Assembly: GCA_944392175.1 (NCBI GenBank)
Contig: CALXVT010000012.1
Coordinates: 1-37,647, forward strand
Direction: 5' to 3'
DNA length: 37,647 nucleotides
From: an uncultured Clostridia bacterium
GTDB lineage: Bacteria; Bacillota; Clostridia; TANB77; CAG-508
A model generated the notes under the pieces. That model worked only from the letters and a program-made list of their open reading frames with translations, made no database searches and was not told where the DNA came from. Shown here in pieces: positions 8,846 through 16,420 of the stretch. Positions within the stretch are counted from its first letter, which is position 1. Each line of letters begins with the position of its first letter. The translations under genes were made by a program, and so were the position numbers.

Positions 8846-10388
8846 AAGTTTTATATATAGTTTTTCCATCTTTTATCGTTTCTAAAATTTTTATATTTTT
8901 TATATCATCTTTATCTATTTTTAATGGATTTTTATCTAAAATAATTAAATCTGCTTTCTTTCCCTCCTTGATACTACCTTTTAAATTTTCTTCTCCATAT
9001 TGATATGCAGAATTAATAGTAACAGCTTTAATCGCTTCTAAAACTGGAATCTGTTCTATTTCTCCTAGTACTACTCCTTCTTTTGTTTTTCTATTTACAG
9101 CACACCAAATTGTTTCAAACATATTAGGAATAGTAACAGGAGTATCTTGATGAAATGTAAATAAAATATTCTCTTTTAAACTTGAACCAGCAGGACTAAT
9201 ATGCTCTGCTCTCTCTTCTCCTAAATTCTTTATATGGATATCTCCAAAATAATATACATGTCCTATAAAAAATGATGGAATTATATTGTATTTTTTAATA
9301 TCTTTTAATTGATCTAATCCTAAAATTTGTGCATGTATCATAACAGGTCTTTTTAGATTATTAACTTTTTTTATTTCATTTATATATTGTTCTGCTGCCT
9401 TATCTCCATTACAATGTGCCAAAACCTGTAGGTCTTGCTTTTTAGCTTGAAGTAAAACACTTTCTAATTTATCATCTGATAAAATTCTATAACCTGAGTA
9501 ATCTTTTTCGCCTTTATATGGAGTTCTAAGCCATGCTGTTCTAGCTTGTGGTGAACCATCCAAAAATATTTTTATTCCTCTAATTTTAAAATTTTTATTA
9601 TATTTTAATAAATTTTCTTTAAATAATTCTTTAATCTCATTTACTGACTTTTCTTCCATATATGCAACTATATCTAAAAATAAATCATTATTATCAACTA
9701 ATGATTTATATACTTTAGCAAGTTCTATTGTCATACAACCTTCTTGTGCAGTTGTTATCCCATATGAAGCATATGTTTTTTGTGCTTCATTAAAAGCTTT
9801 TTGAATATTCTCTATTTTTGGAATAGGAACTTTTTTTAGAGAATTAATAAATGCTGATTCCTCCAGATATCCTGTTACATATATAATTCTTCCGCCTTCT
9901 GGATTTTTTGTGTTTTCACTAATTCCTAATTTTTCTAAAGCTCTACTATTTACAATTCCATTATGCCTAGATTTGTTTTCAATAATTACTGGAATATCGG
10001 GAAATATTTCATCAAGCTCTTGTTTCGTTATATGTCTTTTTTCTTTTAATTCATTAATATCATATCCATTAATAATTATCCAATCATCTATTTGGTTGTG
10101 CTTTTTATATTCATTTAACTTATTTTTAATATCAGTTATACTTTTAGCATCATCTATTGAAACTTCTAAAAATTGTTTTGCTAAAGCAAATATATGACTA
10201 TGTGCATCTATAAAAGATGGCATCATTGTTCTTCCTTTTAAGTCTATTACTTCAGTATCTTTATCTACTAAGTTTAATATTTCATCTTTATTGCCTGTTT
10301 TTATAATTTCTTCATTTTCTATTACAATGCCCTCTATTTCATTGTCTTCTAATGTTATAAAATCTCCATTTATATAAATTTTTTTCAT
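8844..10388 (-). CDS. Amidohydrolase, YtcJ-like (Amidohydro_3), 514 aa
   Basis: A metal-dependent hydrolase of the amidohydrolase superfamily. MPSFIDAHSH carries the metal-binding HxH (His63, His65) after the small beta-rich N-terminal domain. Further family features are GSPQARTAWLRTPY, VLAHCNGDKA (third metal His region), MIHAQ, and HQDTPVTIPN near the end. The C-terminal GSIKEGKKADLIILDKNP is the typical return to the beta domain. Family members act on N-substituted formamides or other amides; the substrate here is unknown. The ATG has GGAGGT seven bases upstream. It is a single gene between the palindrome at 10445-10479 and the shared terminator at 8813-8845. Confidence 0.9.
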   Translation of the reverse strand: MKKIYINGDFITLEDNEIEGIVIENEEIIKTGNKDEILNLVDKDTEVIDLKGRTMMPSFIDAHSHIFALAKQFLEVSIDDAKSITDIKNKLNEYKKHNQIDDWIIINGYDINELKEKRHITKQELDEIFPDIPVIIENKSRHNGIVNSRALEKLGISENTKNPEGGRIIYVTGYLEESAFINSLKKVPIPKIENIQKAFNEAQKTYASYGITTAQEGCMTIELAKVYKSLVDNNDLFLDIVAYMEEKSVNEIKELFKENLLKYNKNFKIRGIKIFLDGSPQARTAWLRTPYKGEKDYSGYRILSDDKLESVLLQAKKQDLQVLAHCNGDKAAEQYINEIKKVNNLKRPVMIHAQILGLDQLKDIKKYNIIPSFFIGHVYYFGDIHIKNLGEERAEHISPAGSSLKENILFTFHQDTPVTIPNMFETIWCAVNRKTKEGVVLGEIEQIPVLEAIKAVTINSAYQYGEENLKGSIKEGKKADLIILDKNPLKIDKDDIKNIKILETIKDGKTIYKT

Positions 10389-10444
10389 AACTTACCTCCA
10401 TGTTAATTCTCTATAAGTATTACCATATTCACGAAAATTAAACC

Positions 10445-10479
10445 TTATGAACTTTAGGGACGGTCCTTAAAGTTCATAA
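10445..10479. repeat. REP-like palindrome, left copy (inverted relative to 12834-12870)
   Basis: A 35-base near-perfect palindrome: the TTATGAACTTTA arm (10445-10456) pairs with 10468-10479, and the centre GGGACGGTCCT is itself palindromic apart from one G-T pair. The 27-base core 10449-10475 is the exact reverse complement of 12839-12865. Repeats with a GGGAC...GTCC core are a REP-like class in Firmicutes, as I recall. Confidence 0.75.
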
Positions 10480-10487
10480 ACATGGAG

Positions 10488-10517
10488 AAAGCGGAAGAAT
10501 TAAACTTCTTCCGCTTT
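10488..10517 (-). terminator. Hairpin after the first DUF3419-like gene
   Basis: A perfect 12-bp stem, 10488-10499 with 10506-10517 (AAAGCGGAAGAA arm), and a six-base loop; weaker ACATG/CATGT pairing extends it. The T-run on the minus strand is short, so termination may be imperfect. It lies just downstream of the stop at 10528. Confidence 0.6.
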
Positions 10518-10527
10518 GATTTACATG

Positions 10528-11556
10528 TTACTTAAGTCTTAATGCAAGTACAATATCAGTTGGTGTATTGTATGCAATAAAACCATTTCCTGTTTTTACA
10601 GGTATAATTTCAACATTAAATGTTTTTAACAGTTCTGTATAAAGAATCATTGTAAAAACGATTTGTTGTTGAACTCCCTGCATAAGAAGTTGGTTTCCTG
10701 CAAAATAAGCCATATTTAGATCTGTCTCACATAACTTAATTCTGTCAGATCCTGCCTTTGTTGCTTCAAACCAATCTTCCTTCATTCCGATGCAGTATAA
10801 AATCATTACTCCATCTTTTTTTAGAAATTTGCTTAATTTCTTTATATTTTCTGCATATTCTTCTGGTAGATAAAAATTATGCAAATTTGAAAGATGGATT
10901 AAATCCATACTTCCTTCTGATACCTGAACATCAAAAATATCTTTTTCTTCGATAAAGATATTCGATTCATTCAGGGCTTTTCTTGCCTTTCTGAATCGCA
11001 TTTGATCCGGGTAATCGAATCTAATTATTCTTTCTGAGCGATGTTTAATGTAATTTCTTTCACTCATAAGATAATTTAGACGAATGTCTAAAGGATCTTT
11101 CTCCTTATAGACGCTTTCCCAGAATTCTTTTTCCGGACAAGACTCAGTTTTAGATAATATACTTTCCATTATTTCTCTTGAAAGCATATTATTTCCCTTT
11201 GTGCTAAGCACAAACTTCTGAAACTTTCCAGGTGTCAAGTTTAAAACAGACTGATATTTCAGCCAATCCACCGGAAATTGTAGTGGATTAACATCTACTG
11301 CATAGATGTTTCTTGCTCCATATAACGCCATATCAATGATATGGTCAAAACTTCCCGCAATCGCCAAAACGTCAGCACCATTTTTTATAATCCGTGACAT
11401 ATAACTACTATTTTCGTTAGATGTCCAAGATGGCGCCATTGTTTTGTAGGAATATCCATCATCTTTAGTTGTAACTTGAGATGATGAAACTACTTTGCTA
11501 TTGTAAAACATCCTTACCAATTCCTTTACACTTTTTTCATTATTAATTTTCAACAT
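10528..11556 (-). CDS. SAM-binding DUF3419/BtaA-like protein, paralog 1, 342 aa
   Basis: A Rossmann-fold SAM-binding protein. Motif I is VLAIAGSFD (63-71), and the acidic end of strand 2 is in IYAVDVNPLQ (Asp88), followed by FPVDWLKY. The DVNP-Q...LK pattern after strand 2 recalls the DUF3419/BtaA family, whose characterised members transfer a 3-amino-3-carboxypropyl group from SAM to diacylglycerol; I place it there tentatively. DIFDVQVSEGSMDLIHLSNLHNFY is the post-motif strand. It aligns end to end with the 11725-12744 product (shared WTSNEN, KALNES, LSNLHNFY, PVKTG, YNTPTD). It has its own TTGATT-17-TATAAT promoter. Base composition is higher in G+C than neighbours (22/60 at 11101-11160). 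Substrate unknown. Confidence 0.65.
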   Translation of the reverse strand: MLKINNEKSVKELVRMFYNSKVVSSSQVTTKDDGYSYKTMAPSWTSNENSSYMSRIIKNGADVLAIAGSFDHIIDMALYGARNIYAVDVNPLQFPVDWLKYQSVLNLTPGKFQKFVLSTKGNNMLSREIMESILSKTESCPEKEFWESVYKEKDPLDIRLNYLMSERNYIKHRSERIIRFDYPDQMRFRKARKALNESNIFIEEKDIFDVQVSEGSMDLIHLSNLHNFYLPEEYAENIKKLSKFLKKDGVMILYCIGMKEDWFEATKAGSDRIKLCETDLNMAYFAGNQLLMQGVQQQIVFTMILYTELLKTFNVEIIPVKTGNGFIAYNTPTDIVLALRLK

Positions 11557-11600
11557 GCTTTTTCTCCTTTATTCTGCATTTTTTTTACTGTACAATAAAC

Positions 11601-11629
11601 ATTATATCATGTTAACATAATTTAATCAA
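11601..11629 (-). promoter_or_regulatory. Sigma-A promoter of the first DUF3419-like gene
   Basis: The -10 TATAAT is at 11601-11606 and the -35 TTGATT at 11624-11629, with a 17-base spacer. The spacer contains the palindrome ATGTTAACAT, a possible operator. The gene starts at 11556. Confidence 0.7.
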
Positions 11630-11672
11630 TAATAAATATTTTTTTCTAATTATGTATATATTTAACAGAAGA

Positions 11673-11705
11673 ATAACAGGAGAAATTACATCTTCCCCCT
11701 GTTAT
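11673..11705 (-). terminator. Weak terminator hairpin after the second DUF3419-like gene
   Basis: ATAACAGG (11673-11680) pairs with CCTGTTAT (11698-11705) around a 17-base loop. The following minus-strand sequence is T-rich but not a pure run. It is 20 bases past the stop of the 11725-12744 gene. Confidence 0.45.
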
Positions 11706-11724
11706 AAATACGCATATAACAATT

Positions 11725-12744
11725 TTATTTTGATTGCAACACCAATATGCAATCAGTTGGAGTATTATAGAACATGTAACCTTTCCCAGTTTTTACTGGC
11801 AAAAGTGAAACCTTAAAATATTTTTTTATCTTTTTATAAAGGTTTCCTGTATCATAAATTTGCTGTAAAACTCCCAATTCCTTAATTCCATCTTTGATAT
11901 ATGCTCTGTTCAGATCTTTTTCCTCTACATCTGGGAAAAGATCTTTATCCCAGGAATCAAACCACTCTGGCTTCATTCCAATGAAGTACAATACAATTCT
12001 TCCATCTTTTTTTAGTTTTGATGAAAGCTCTCTTAATTTTTCTACATAATAATCTATTGAATAGAAATTATGCAGATTTGACAAGCAAACAACATCAAAA
12101 ACATTTTCGGGAATATACATATCAAATATATCTTCCCTTTCAAGATATATTGTACTTTCATTTAATGCTTTTCGAACTTTATCCCAGTTCTCTTTTTTTA
12201 CGTATTCAAAATTTATACGCCTTCCTTCCCCTGTTCTTAAATAATATGTTTCATTTGCGAAATATTTTAATCGCATTTCTAAAGAAGTATTTTCCTTATA
12301 AACAAGTCTCCAGAACTTATTTTCTTCAGAACTATCTGTACGATCTAATATTTTGCCTGCAAGCCTGTCAGATAATGCAAATATTGATGCATCAATAACA
12401 AAGCTTTCAAACTCGTAATAATTATCTAACTTAGTTAAAGCATAATACTTTAACCAGCAAATTGGAATTTGAACCGGGTTGACATCAACAGAGTATATAT
12501 TCCGAATGCCATGTAATGCCATATCAAAAATAGCATCCATGGAACCGCCAATAGTTAGCACAGTATCTGATGGCTTTAACATTTGGCGTATATACTGCCC
12601 ATTTTCATTTGATGTCCATATTGGTGCAACATGATTATAAGGGCTCTTATCTCTTACGTCATGAAAGAACATTACATCATGACGTGTATTATAAAAATGG
12701 TCCCGTAAAGCCTGAGCATTTTTTTGATTTTTTGTTATTAGCAT
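11725..12744 (-). CDS. SAM-binding DUF3419/BtaA-like protein, paralog 2, 339 aa
   Basis: The second of two tandem paralogs. SAM motif I is VLTIGGSMD (62-70), and IYSVDVNPVQ carries the acidic strand-2 residue (Asp87), again followed by IPICWLKY. It shares with paralog 1 the N-terminal PIWTSNENG, the RKALNES block, VVCLSNLHNFY, LKKDGRIVLYFIGMK and the C-terminal PVKTGKGYMFYNTPTDCILVLQSK. The match to DUF3419/BtaA is by motif only, and ordinary methyl transfer is also possible. It has a consensus TTGACA-17-TATAAT promoter and a GTAGGAGGAAG ribosome binding site, so each paralog appears to be transcribed on its own. Both lie inside the inverted palindromes at 10445 and 12834. Confidence 0.65.
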   Translation of the reverse strand: MLITKNQKNAQALRDHFYNTRHDVMFFHDVRDKSPYNHVAPIWTSNENGQYIRQMLKPSDTVLTIGGSMDAIFDMALHGIRNIYSVDVNPVQIPICWLKYYALTKLDNYYEFESFVIDASIFALSDRLAGKILDRTDSSEENKFWRLVYKENTSLEMRLKYFANETYYLRTGEGRRINFEYVKKENWDKVRKALNESTIYLEREDIFDMYIPENVFDVVCLSNLHNFYSIDYYVEKLRELSSKLKKDGRIVLYFIGMKPEWFDSWDKDLFPDVEEKDLNRAYIKDGIKELGVLQQIYDTGNLYKKIKKYFKVSLLPVKTGKGYMFYNTPTDCILVLQSK

Positions 12745-12777
12745 ATTTTCTTCCTCCTACTTATTTTAATCTATAAG

Positions 12778-12806
12778 ATTATATTACTTTTCAAGTATTA
12801 TGTCAA
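12778..12806 (-). promoter_or_regulatory. Strong sigma-A promoter of the second DUF3419-like gene
   Basis: A perfect -35 TTGACA (12801-12806) and perfect -10 TATAAT (12778-12783) with a 17-base spacer. The start codon is 34 bases downstream. It is the closest match to consensus in the window. Confidence 0.8.
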
Positions 12807-12833
12807 TTAGGCAGATGCTAGTAGTCTACATAA

Positions 12834-12870
12834 TTTTTGAACTTTAAGGACCGTCCCTAAAGTTCAAAAA
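12834..12870. repeat. REP-like palindrome, right copy
   Basis: A 37-base palindrome: TTTTTGAACTTTA (12834-12846) pairs with 12858-12870 around the core AGGACCGTCCC. Its central 27 bases are the exact reverse complement of the copy at 10449-10475. The outermost arm bases differ from that copy but remain paired, so each is maintained as a hairpin. Confidence 0.75.
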
Positions 12871-12876
12871 ACGTGA

Positions 12877-12919
12877 AAAATGAGATTGCAACGTTATTTC
12901 CACGTTACAATCTCATTTT
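12877..12919 (-). terminator. Terminator of the 50-residue protein gene
   Basis: AAAATGAGATTG (12877-12888) pairs with 12908-12919, a C-A mismatch follows, then AACGT (12890-12894) pairs with ACGTT (12902-12906). T's follow on the minus strand. It starts four bases after the stop codon at 12923. Confidence 0.65.
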
Positions 12920-12922
12920 ATG

Positions 12923-13075
12923 TTATGGTCTTTTTTTATTTTTCCTTAGGTCTACTTTTTCATGTTCAAGTTTCATATCGCTTTTGTACATGCGTTCCCA
13001 CCTTCCACTTGGAGTTCTTCTCCATTCTGGTTTATCGAATCTTATTCTATCGTCCCTCCGATTTTTTCTTCCCAT
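12923..13075 (-). CDS. Small basic hypothetical protein, 50 aa
   Basis: A short open frame that automated calling can easily miss. It starts MGRKNRRDDRIRFDKPEWRR and ends VDLRKNKKRP*, is strongly basic, and has no membrane segment; the RRTPSGRWERMYKSDMKLEHE section looks like structured protein rather than random sequence. GAGGT lies about eight bases before the ATG, and a good hairpin terminator begins four bases after the stop, which together support a real gene. I know no function; a nucleic-acid- or ribosome-binding role is only a guess from charge. It follows the 330-residue unknown gene by 55 bases and may be cotranscribed with it. Confidence 0.6.
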   Translation of the reverse strand: MGRKNRRDDRIRFDKPEWRRTPSGRWERMYKSDMKLEHEKVDLRKNKKRP

Positions 13076-13129
13076 AACATTTACCTCATATAAATTTTTT
13101 AATATTGTATCATAGTTTATAAATTTATA

Positions 13130-14122
13130 CTATTTATTTTGTGGAATGATATAATCTCTATTTTGGGCTATATGTATTCTTGCATTTTTAATGTCAGCCG
13201 GTTTTAATTCCATTGCCATTTCACCAATTTTTTGCATTATTTTATCATCAATTAATAAATTATTAACGTTTATATTTGCCTCACCATTTATATATCTTAA
13301 TCTGCCATTATGAATTCCATCTTTAATTAAAGCAATTCCTTCTTCCTTATTCTTAGCATTTTTAATGTAATTACCTTCATTTGTTAAATTAATTTCACAA
13401 AAAATTTGATTATGTCTTACAAGATCTGTAACATCTCTAATTTCTATTGGTTCTCCTATAATTTGATTCTTATCATTTAAATCTACATCTTCATTTGAGA
13501 CCCATTCATCATCAAATATAAAATGAGGATAACCTTCACTATCTTTTCTAATAGCAACTACTGGCAGAAATTTTAGCGGACTAATTAAATATGCATAATT
13601 TGGTTCTCTTAGATATGCATGTTTATTGCCTTGCTCATCTTGTTCAACCAGAATATTATCTCCACCAAAAACATAGTCATTATCTTTAGTAAATTTTATT
13701 ACACCTTCAGACTTTCTTGCAATATAAATATTAGTACCATCAATTGGTAAAGAAGAGGCAAATACCCAATCATCTCTTTCATCTTCGTATTGATTTAATG
13801 CCTTGATAGATTTCTTTATTTTTCCATCTTGAATATTTTCAGGAGATAAACTGGATATATGTGTAAGAAGTTCTCCATTTTCAATTAGGATATTTCTTAT
13901 GCCTATTTTATATTGATTAATCAATTCGAAAATTTGAGCTGTTTCTTTATCCATATCTTTTAAATCTATTCTAACAGTACTATGTTCATTTTTCTTACTT
14001 ATACCATGATAATAATTTAATACTTTTAGTGCATCCTCAATAGCTTTATGTGATTGAGATTTTAATCGTACAGTATATTGTTTATTTAATTCTTTTAACT
14101 TTTCATTTGTTGTTTCTTTCAT
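13130..14122 (-). CDS. Hypothetical protein, 330 aa
   Basis: I do not recognise this soluble protein. The first ~110 residues are helical and charged (KELNKQYTVRLKSQSHKAIEDALKVL trimmed, then DLKDMDKETAQIFELINQYKI). The middle looks beta-rich (WVFASSLPIDGTNIYIARKS; YLISPLKFLPVVAIRKD). The C-terminus is helical with basic residues. There is no signal peptide, membrane segment or catalytic motif I can name. The ATG has a GGTGAT ribosome binding site. It sits downstream of the phosphofructokinase gene, separated by a REP-like hairpin (14144-14178), and upstream of the 50-residue gene. Confidence 0.6.
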   Translation of the reverse strand: MKETTNEKLKELNKQYTVRLKSQSHKAIEDALKVLNYYHGISKKNEHSTVRIDLKDMDKETAQIFELINQYKIGIRNILIENGELLTHISSLSPENIQDGKIKKSIKALNQYEDERDDWVFASSLPIDGTNIYIARKSEGVIKFTKDNDYVFGGDNILVEQDEQGNKHAYLREPNYAYLISPLKFLPVVAIRKDSEGYPHFIFDDEWVSNEDVDLNDKNQIIGEPIEIRDVTDLVRHNQIFCEINLTNEGNYIKNAKNKEEGIALIKDGIHNGRLRYINGEANINVNNLLIDDKIMQKIGEMAMELKPADIKNARIHIAQNRDYIIPQNK

Positions 14123-14143
14123 TCTATCACCTATATATAAATA

Positions 14144-14178
14144 TAGGGACAGCTCTTAAAAATAAATGAGTGTCCCTA
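14144..14178. repeat. Hairpin related to the GGGAC/GTCCC palindromes
   Basis: TAGGGACA (14144-14151) pairs with TGTCCCTA (14171-14178); past one unpaired G, CTC pairs with GAG around an AT-rich loop. The TAGGGAC...GTCCCTA arms resemble the cores at 10445 and 12834. It lies between the phosphofructokinase stop and the next gene and could act as a terminator or transcript stabiliser. Confidence 0.55.
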
Positions 14179-14187
14179 ATGTTCTAA

Positions 14188-15330
14188 TTAATCACCTAAA
14201 CAAATTCCAATATCTCTTGCTGTTTTTACTAAATCATCATCCATTGTAACATATCTTACATTACTTTCAGCTGTCCCACCTTGAACAGCTCCTATTTCTT
14301 TATTTTCTCCAACAACAACTTCTAATGGAACACAATCTAATTTTCCGTTTTTTATAACTGTTAATACTCCAAATTTTCCTTCCATTGCAAGTTCCATTGC
14401 TTTTGCTCCATATTTTGTAGATAAAACTCTATCATAAGCAGTTGGTGTTCCACCTCTTTGCATATAACCTAGAATTGTACATCTAGAATCTAAACCTGTT
14501 AATTCTTTAAGTTCTTTTGCAACTCTATTTCCTTCTCCACCAAATTTTACACTTATTCCAGCTTTGCTATCTATTCCTTCTGCTGCATGTGTTGTTTGTT
14601 CTTCATTTATTGGATGAGCTCCTTCTGATACAACAACAACACTAAATCTTTTACCATTTTCTTTTCTCTTATTTATTGCTTCTGCTGCTTTATTAATATC
14701 ATATGGTATCTCTGGAATTAAGGCCACATCTGCTCCACCAGAAATTGCAGATTCTAATGCAATCCATCCTGCAAATCTACCCATAACTTCAAGAACCATG
14801 ATTCTATCATGTGTTTCTGCAGTTGTATGTAATCTATCTATAGCTTCTGTTGCAACATGTACAGCTGTATTATATCCAAATGTAATATCTGTACATGCAA
14901 CATCATTATCAATTGTTTTTGGAACACCTATTGTATTAATTCCCTTTAAATATAAATCTCTTGCAGATTTTTGTGTACTATCTCCACCTAATGTAAATAC
15001 ACAGTCAAATCCTGCTTCTTTTACATTTTTTACACATTGATCTGATAAATCTTCATATGTAACTGTTCCATCTTCATGTTCTACTTTATAGTGGAATACT
15101 ATTGCATTTGTAGATGAACCTATAATAGAACCACCTTTTGTTAGTATTCCTGAAGCTTTTTCGCTTCCATCTAAACGTATATAATTATTATTTACTAAAC
15201 CTCTATAACCATCAATATAACCATAACATTCAATTCCATTTGTTTCACAAGTTTTCTTAATTGCTCTTATAACAGCATTAAAACCTGAACAATCTCCACC
15301 ATTTGCTAAAATTGCTACTTTTTTAATCAT
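14188..15330 (-). CDS. 6-phosphofructokinase (ATP or PPi donor uncertain), 380 aa
   Basis: The glycolytic enzyme phosphorylating fructose 6-phosphate. GGDCSGFNAVIRA (11-23) is the nucleotide/phosphate loop, GGDST (115-119) the donor-site motif, PKTIDND (137-143) the catalytic loop, and MGRFAGW (183-189) and GGEGNRV contact the sugar phosphate. Lys138 stands where E. coli PfkA has Gly124; Lys there is typical of PPi-dependent and long-type enzymes. Ser118 stands where ATP enzymes have Gly and PPi enzymes Asp, so the donor is not decided by the usual pair. It follows trmL by 41 bases and is probably cotranscribed with it. Length is between PfkA (320) and plant-type enzymes. Confidence 0.92.
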   Translation of the reverse strand: MIKKVAILANGGDCSGFNAVIRAIKKTCETNGIECYGYIDGYRGLVNNNYIRLDGSEKASGILTKGGSIIGSSTNAIVFHYKVEHEDGTVTYEDLSDQCVKNVKEAGFDCVFTLGGDSTQKSARDLYLKGINTIGVPKTIDNDVACTDITFGYNTAVHVATEAIDRLHTTAETHDRIMVLEVMGRFAGWIALESAISGGADVALIPEIPYDINKAAEAINKRKENGKRFSVVVVSEGAHPINEEQTTHAAEGIDSKAGISVKFGGEGNRVAKELKELTGLDSRCTILGYMQRGGTPTAYDRVLSTKYGAKAMELAMEGKFGVLTVIKNGKLDCVPLEVVVGENKEIGAVQGGTAESNVRYVTMDDDLVKTARDIGICLGD

Positions 15331-15371
15331 TTAAAAAACCTCCCTAATTAATTAGCCTTTAAAAAATTGGC

Positions 15372-15875
15372 TTAATTTTCCAATAATCTTTCACTTGTTT
15401 CTTTTAAGTGTTCAAAATTAGTATGTCTTAAAACTTCATATGCAAGTATTGCAACAGCATTAGATAAATTTAAACATCTAATTCCATCAATCATTGGAAT
15501 TCTCATAGTTTTATCAATATATTTTTTCATTATATCTTCTGGTAAACCTTTCGTTTCTTTTCCAAATAATAAAAATACTTCATCCATATCTTCATATTTT
15601 GGTTCATCATATCTATGTGTACCTTTTGATGTAATAAAAAACATATTTTTTTGTAAAGGATCATATTTTTTAAGAAATTCTGTAAAAGAAATATGTTTTT
15701 CTATTTCTAGTTTATCCCAGTAGTCTAAACCTGCTCTTTTTAAATATCTATCTGATACTTGAAATCCTAGTGGTTCTACCAAATGTAATTTTGCACCTGT
15801 TGCAGCACAAGTTCTAACAATATTTCCTGTGTTTTGTGGTATTTCTGGTTCTACTAGTACAATATTTAATTTCAT
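15372..15875 (-). CDS. trmL: tRNA (cytidine/uridine(34)-2'-O)-methyltransferase TrmL, 167 aa
   Basis: A SPOUT-class enzyme that methylates the 2'-hydroxyl of the wobble nucleotide of certain leucine tRNAs using SAM. Motif 1 is IVLVEPEIPQNTGNIVRTCAATGA (trimmed; N and R conserved), motif 2 LLFGKETKGLP, and motif 3 IPMIDGIRCLNLSNAVAI, which form the trefoil-knot cofactor site. The length matches the family and there is no extra domain. The start has AAAGGAGGC seven bases upstream and a TTGAAA-17-TATTAT promoter. It is the first gene of a probable unit with phosphofructokinase. Confidence 0.92.
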   Translation of the reverse strand: MKLNIVLVEPEIPQNTGNIVRTCAATGAKLHLVEPLGFQVSDRYLKRAGLDYWDKLEIEKHISFTEFLKKYDPLQKNMFFITSKGTHRYDEPKYEDMDEVFLLFGKETKGLPEDIMKKYIDKTMRIPMIDGIRCLNLSNAVAILAYEVLRHTNFEHLKETSERLLEN

Positions 15876-15900
15876 TTATATGCCTCCTTTTGCAAATTAT

Positions 15901-15929
15901 ATAATATCAATTATGTATTTTTATTTCAA
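15901..15929 (-). promoter_or_regulatory. Sigma-A promoter of trmL
   Basis: The -35 TTGAAA (15924-15929) and -10 TATTAT (15901-15906) have a 17-base spacer that contains ACATAA. That hexamer is one base closer to the -10 than in the four orphan-gene promoters. Confidence 0.6.
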
Positions 15930-16014
15930 GTGTTTTGGAATAATTTTTTGATTTTGTATTCTTGCAGTATATTTTTAATTTTATATAAAATTGCATTCAA
16001 ATAAAATTAAAAAA

Positions 16015-16035
16015 CGGAGGTATAAATTACCTCCG
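16015..16035 (-). terminator. Terminator of the small membrane protein gene A
   Basis: CGGAGGTA (16015-16022) pairs with TACCTCCG (16028-16035) around a five-base loop, followed on the minus strand by six T's. The 3' arm of the 5'-3' complementarity (16036-16049) abuts it directly. Confidence 0.85.
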
Positions 16036-16049
16036 ACTTTCTCTTGCAT
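16036..16049 (-). repeat. 3'-UTR arm of the inverted repeat around gene A
   Basis: On the minus strand this reads ATGCAAGAGAAAGT, a perfect 14-base complement of the 5'-UTR segment at 16382-16395. It sits immediately before the terminator stem. Confidence 0.75.
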
Positions 16050-16061
16050 TATTTTTTCTTA

Positions 16062-16361
16062 TTAACCTTTAATCTTTTTGGGATTTGACTCCCAGTAAAG
16101 CTCTTCCGTCACATTTGCAATTAATATGCAAAATGCGATTGTGAGCAATAAGAATTTAATTCCATAATTGCTCATTTCGATGTATTTGTTTAAATACATT
16201 AAAAACAATTTTGCCATGCACATTCCTCCAAATGCACATGAAATGCCGGTCATAAGACCTGAAAAAGCTCTTAATCTCAGGCTGTAGCTTTCAACATACG
16301 ATGCATAAAATACATAATATAAAACCAAAAGTGCTATAGCTAAAACAATTGTATTCTCCAT
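16062..16361 (-). CDS. Small three-helix membrane protein, gene A, 99 aa
   Basis: Three predicted transmembrane helices (about 3-22, 34-57 and 69-88) with short polar loops and a basic C-terminal tail (SNPKKIKG). I recognise no family. An ATG five codons upstream (16376) is covered by the GGAGGG ribosome binding site of the ATG at 16361, which I take as the start. The gene has its own promoter and terminator, and its 5' and 3' UTRs contain a perfect 14-base complementarity. The same architecture, with compensating base changes, surrounds the unrelated-looking 18821-19123 gene. Both products have three helices and about 100 residues, so a shared role is possible but unproven. Confidence 0.65.
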   Translation of the reverse strand: MENTIVLAIALLVLYYVFYASYVESYSLRLRAFSGLMTGISCAFGGMCMAKLFLMYLNKYIEMSNYGIKFLLLTIAFCILIANVTEELYWESNPKKIKG

Positions 16362-16381
16362 TGTTTGACCCTCCATTTTTT

Positions 16382-16395
16382 ATGCAAGAGAAAGT
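16382..16395 (-). repeat. 5'-UTR arm of the inverted repeat around gene A
   Basis: On the minus strand this reads ACTTTCTCTTGCAT, complementary to 16036-16049. It lies just upstream of the ribosome binding site, about 25 bases after the expected transcription start. Confidence 0.75.
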
Positions 16396-16420
16396 TTTTT
16401 TGTTTACGGGTATCTATTGT

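Noticed and set aside
10445..12870. Transposon with terminal inverted repeats
   Set aside because: No transposase, no target duplication that I can see, and each end is itself a palindrome; I keep it as a REP-like bounded module instead.
12873..13115. Plus-strand open frames of 80 and 65 aa
   Set aside because: They overlap the minus-strand 50-residue gene and its terminator; they have poor ribosome binding sites and hydrophobic, Phe/Ser/Leu-rich translations typical of the reverse strand of AT-rich genes.
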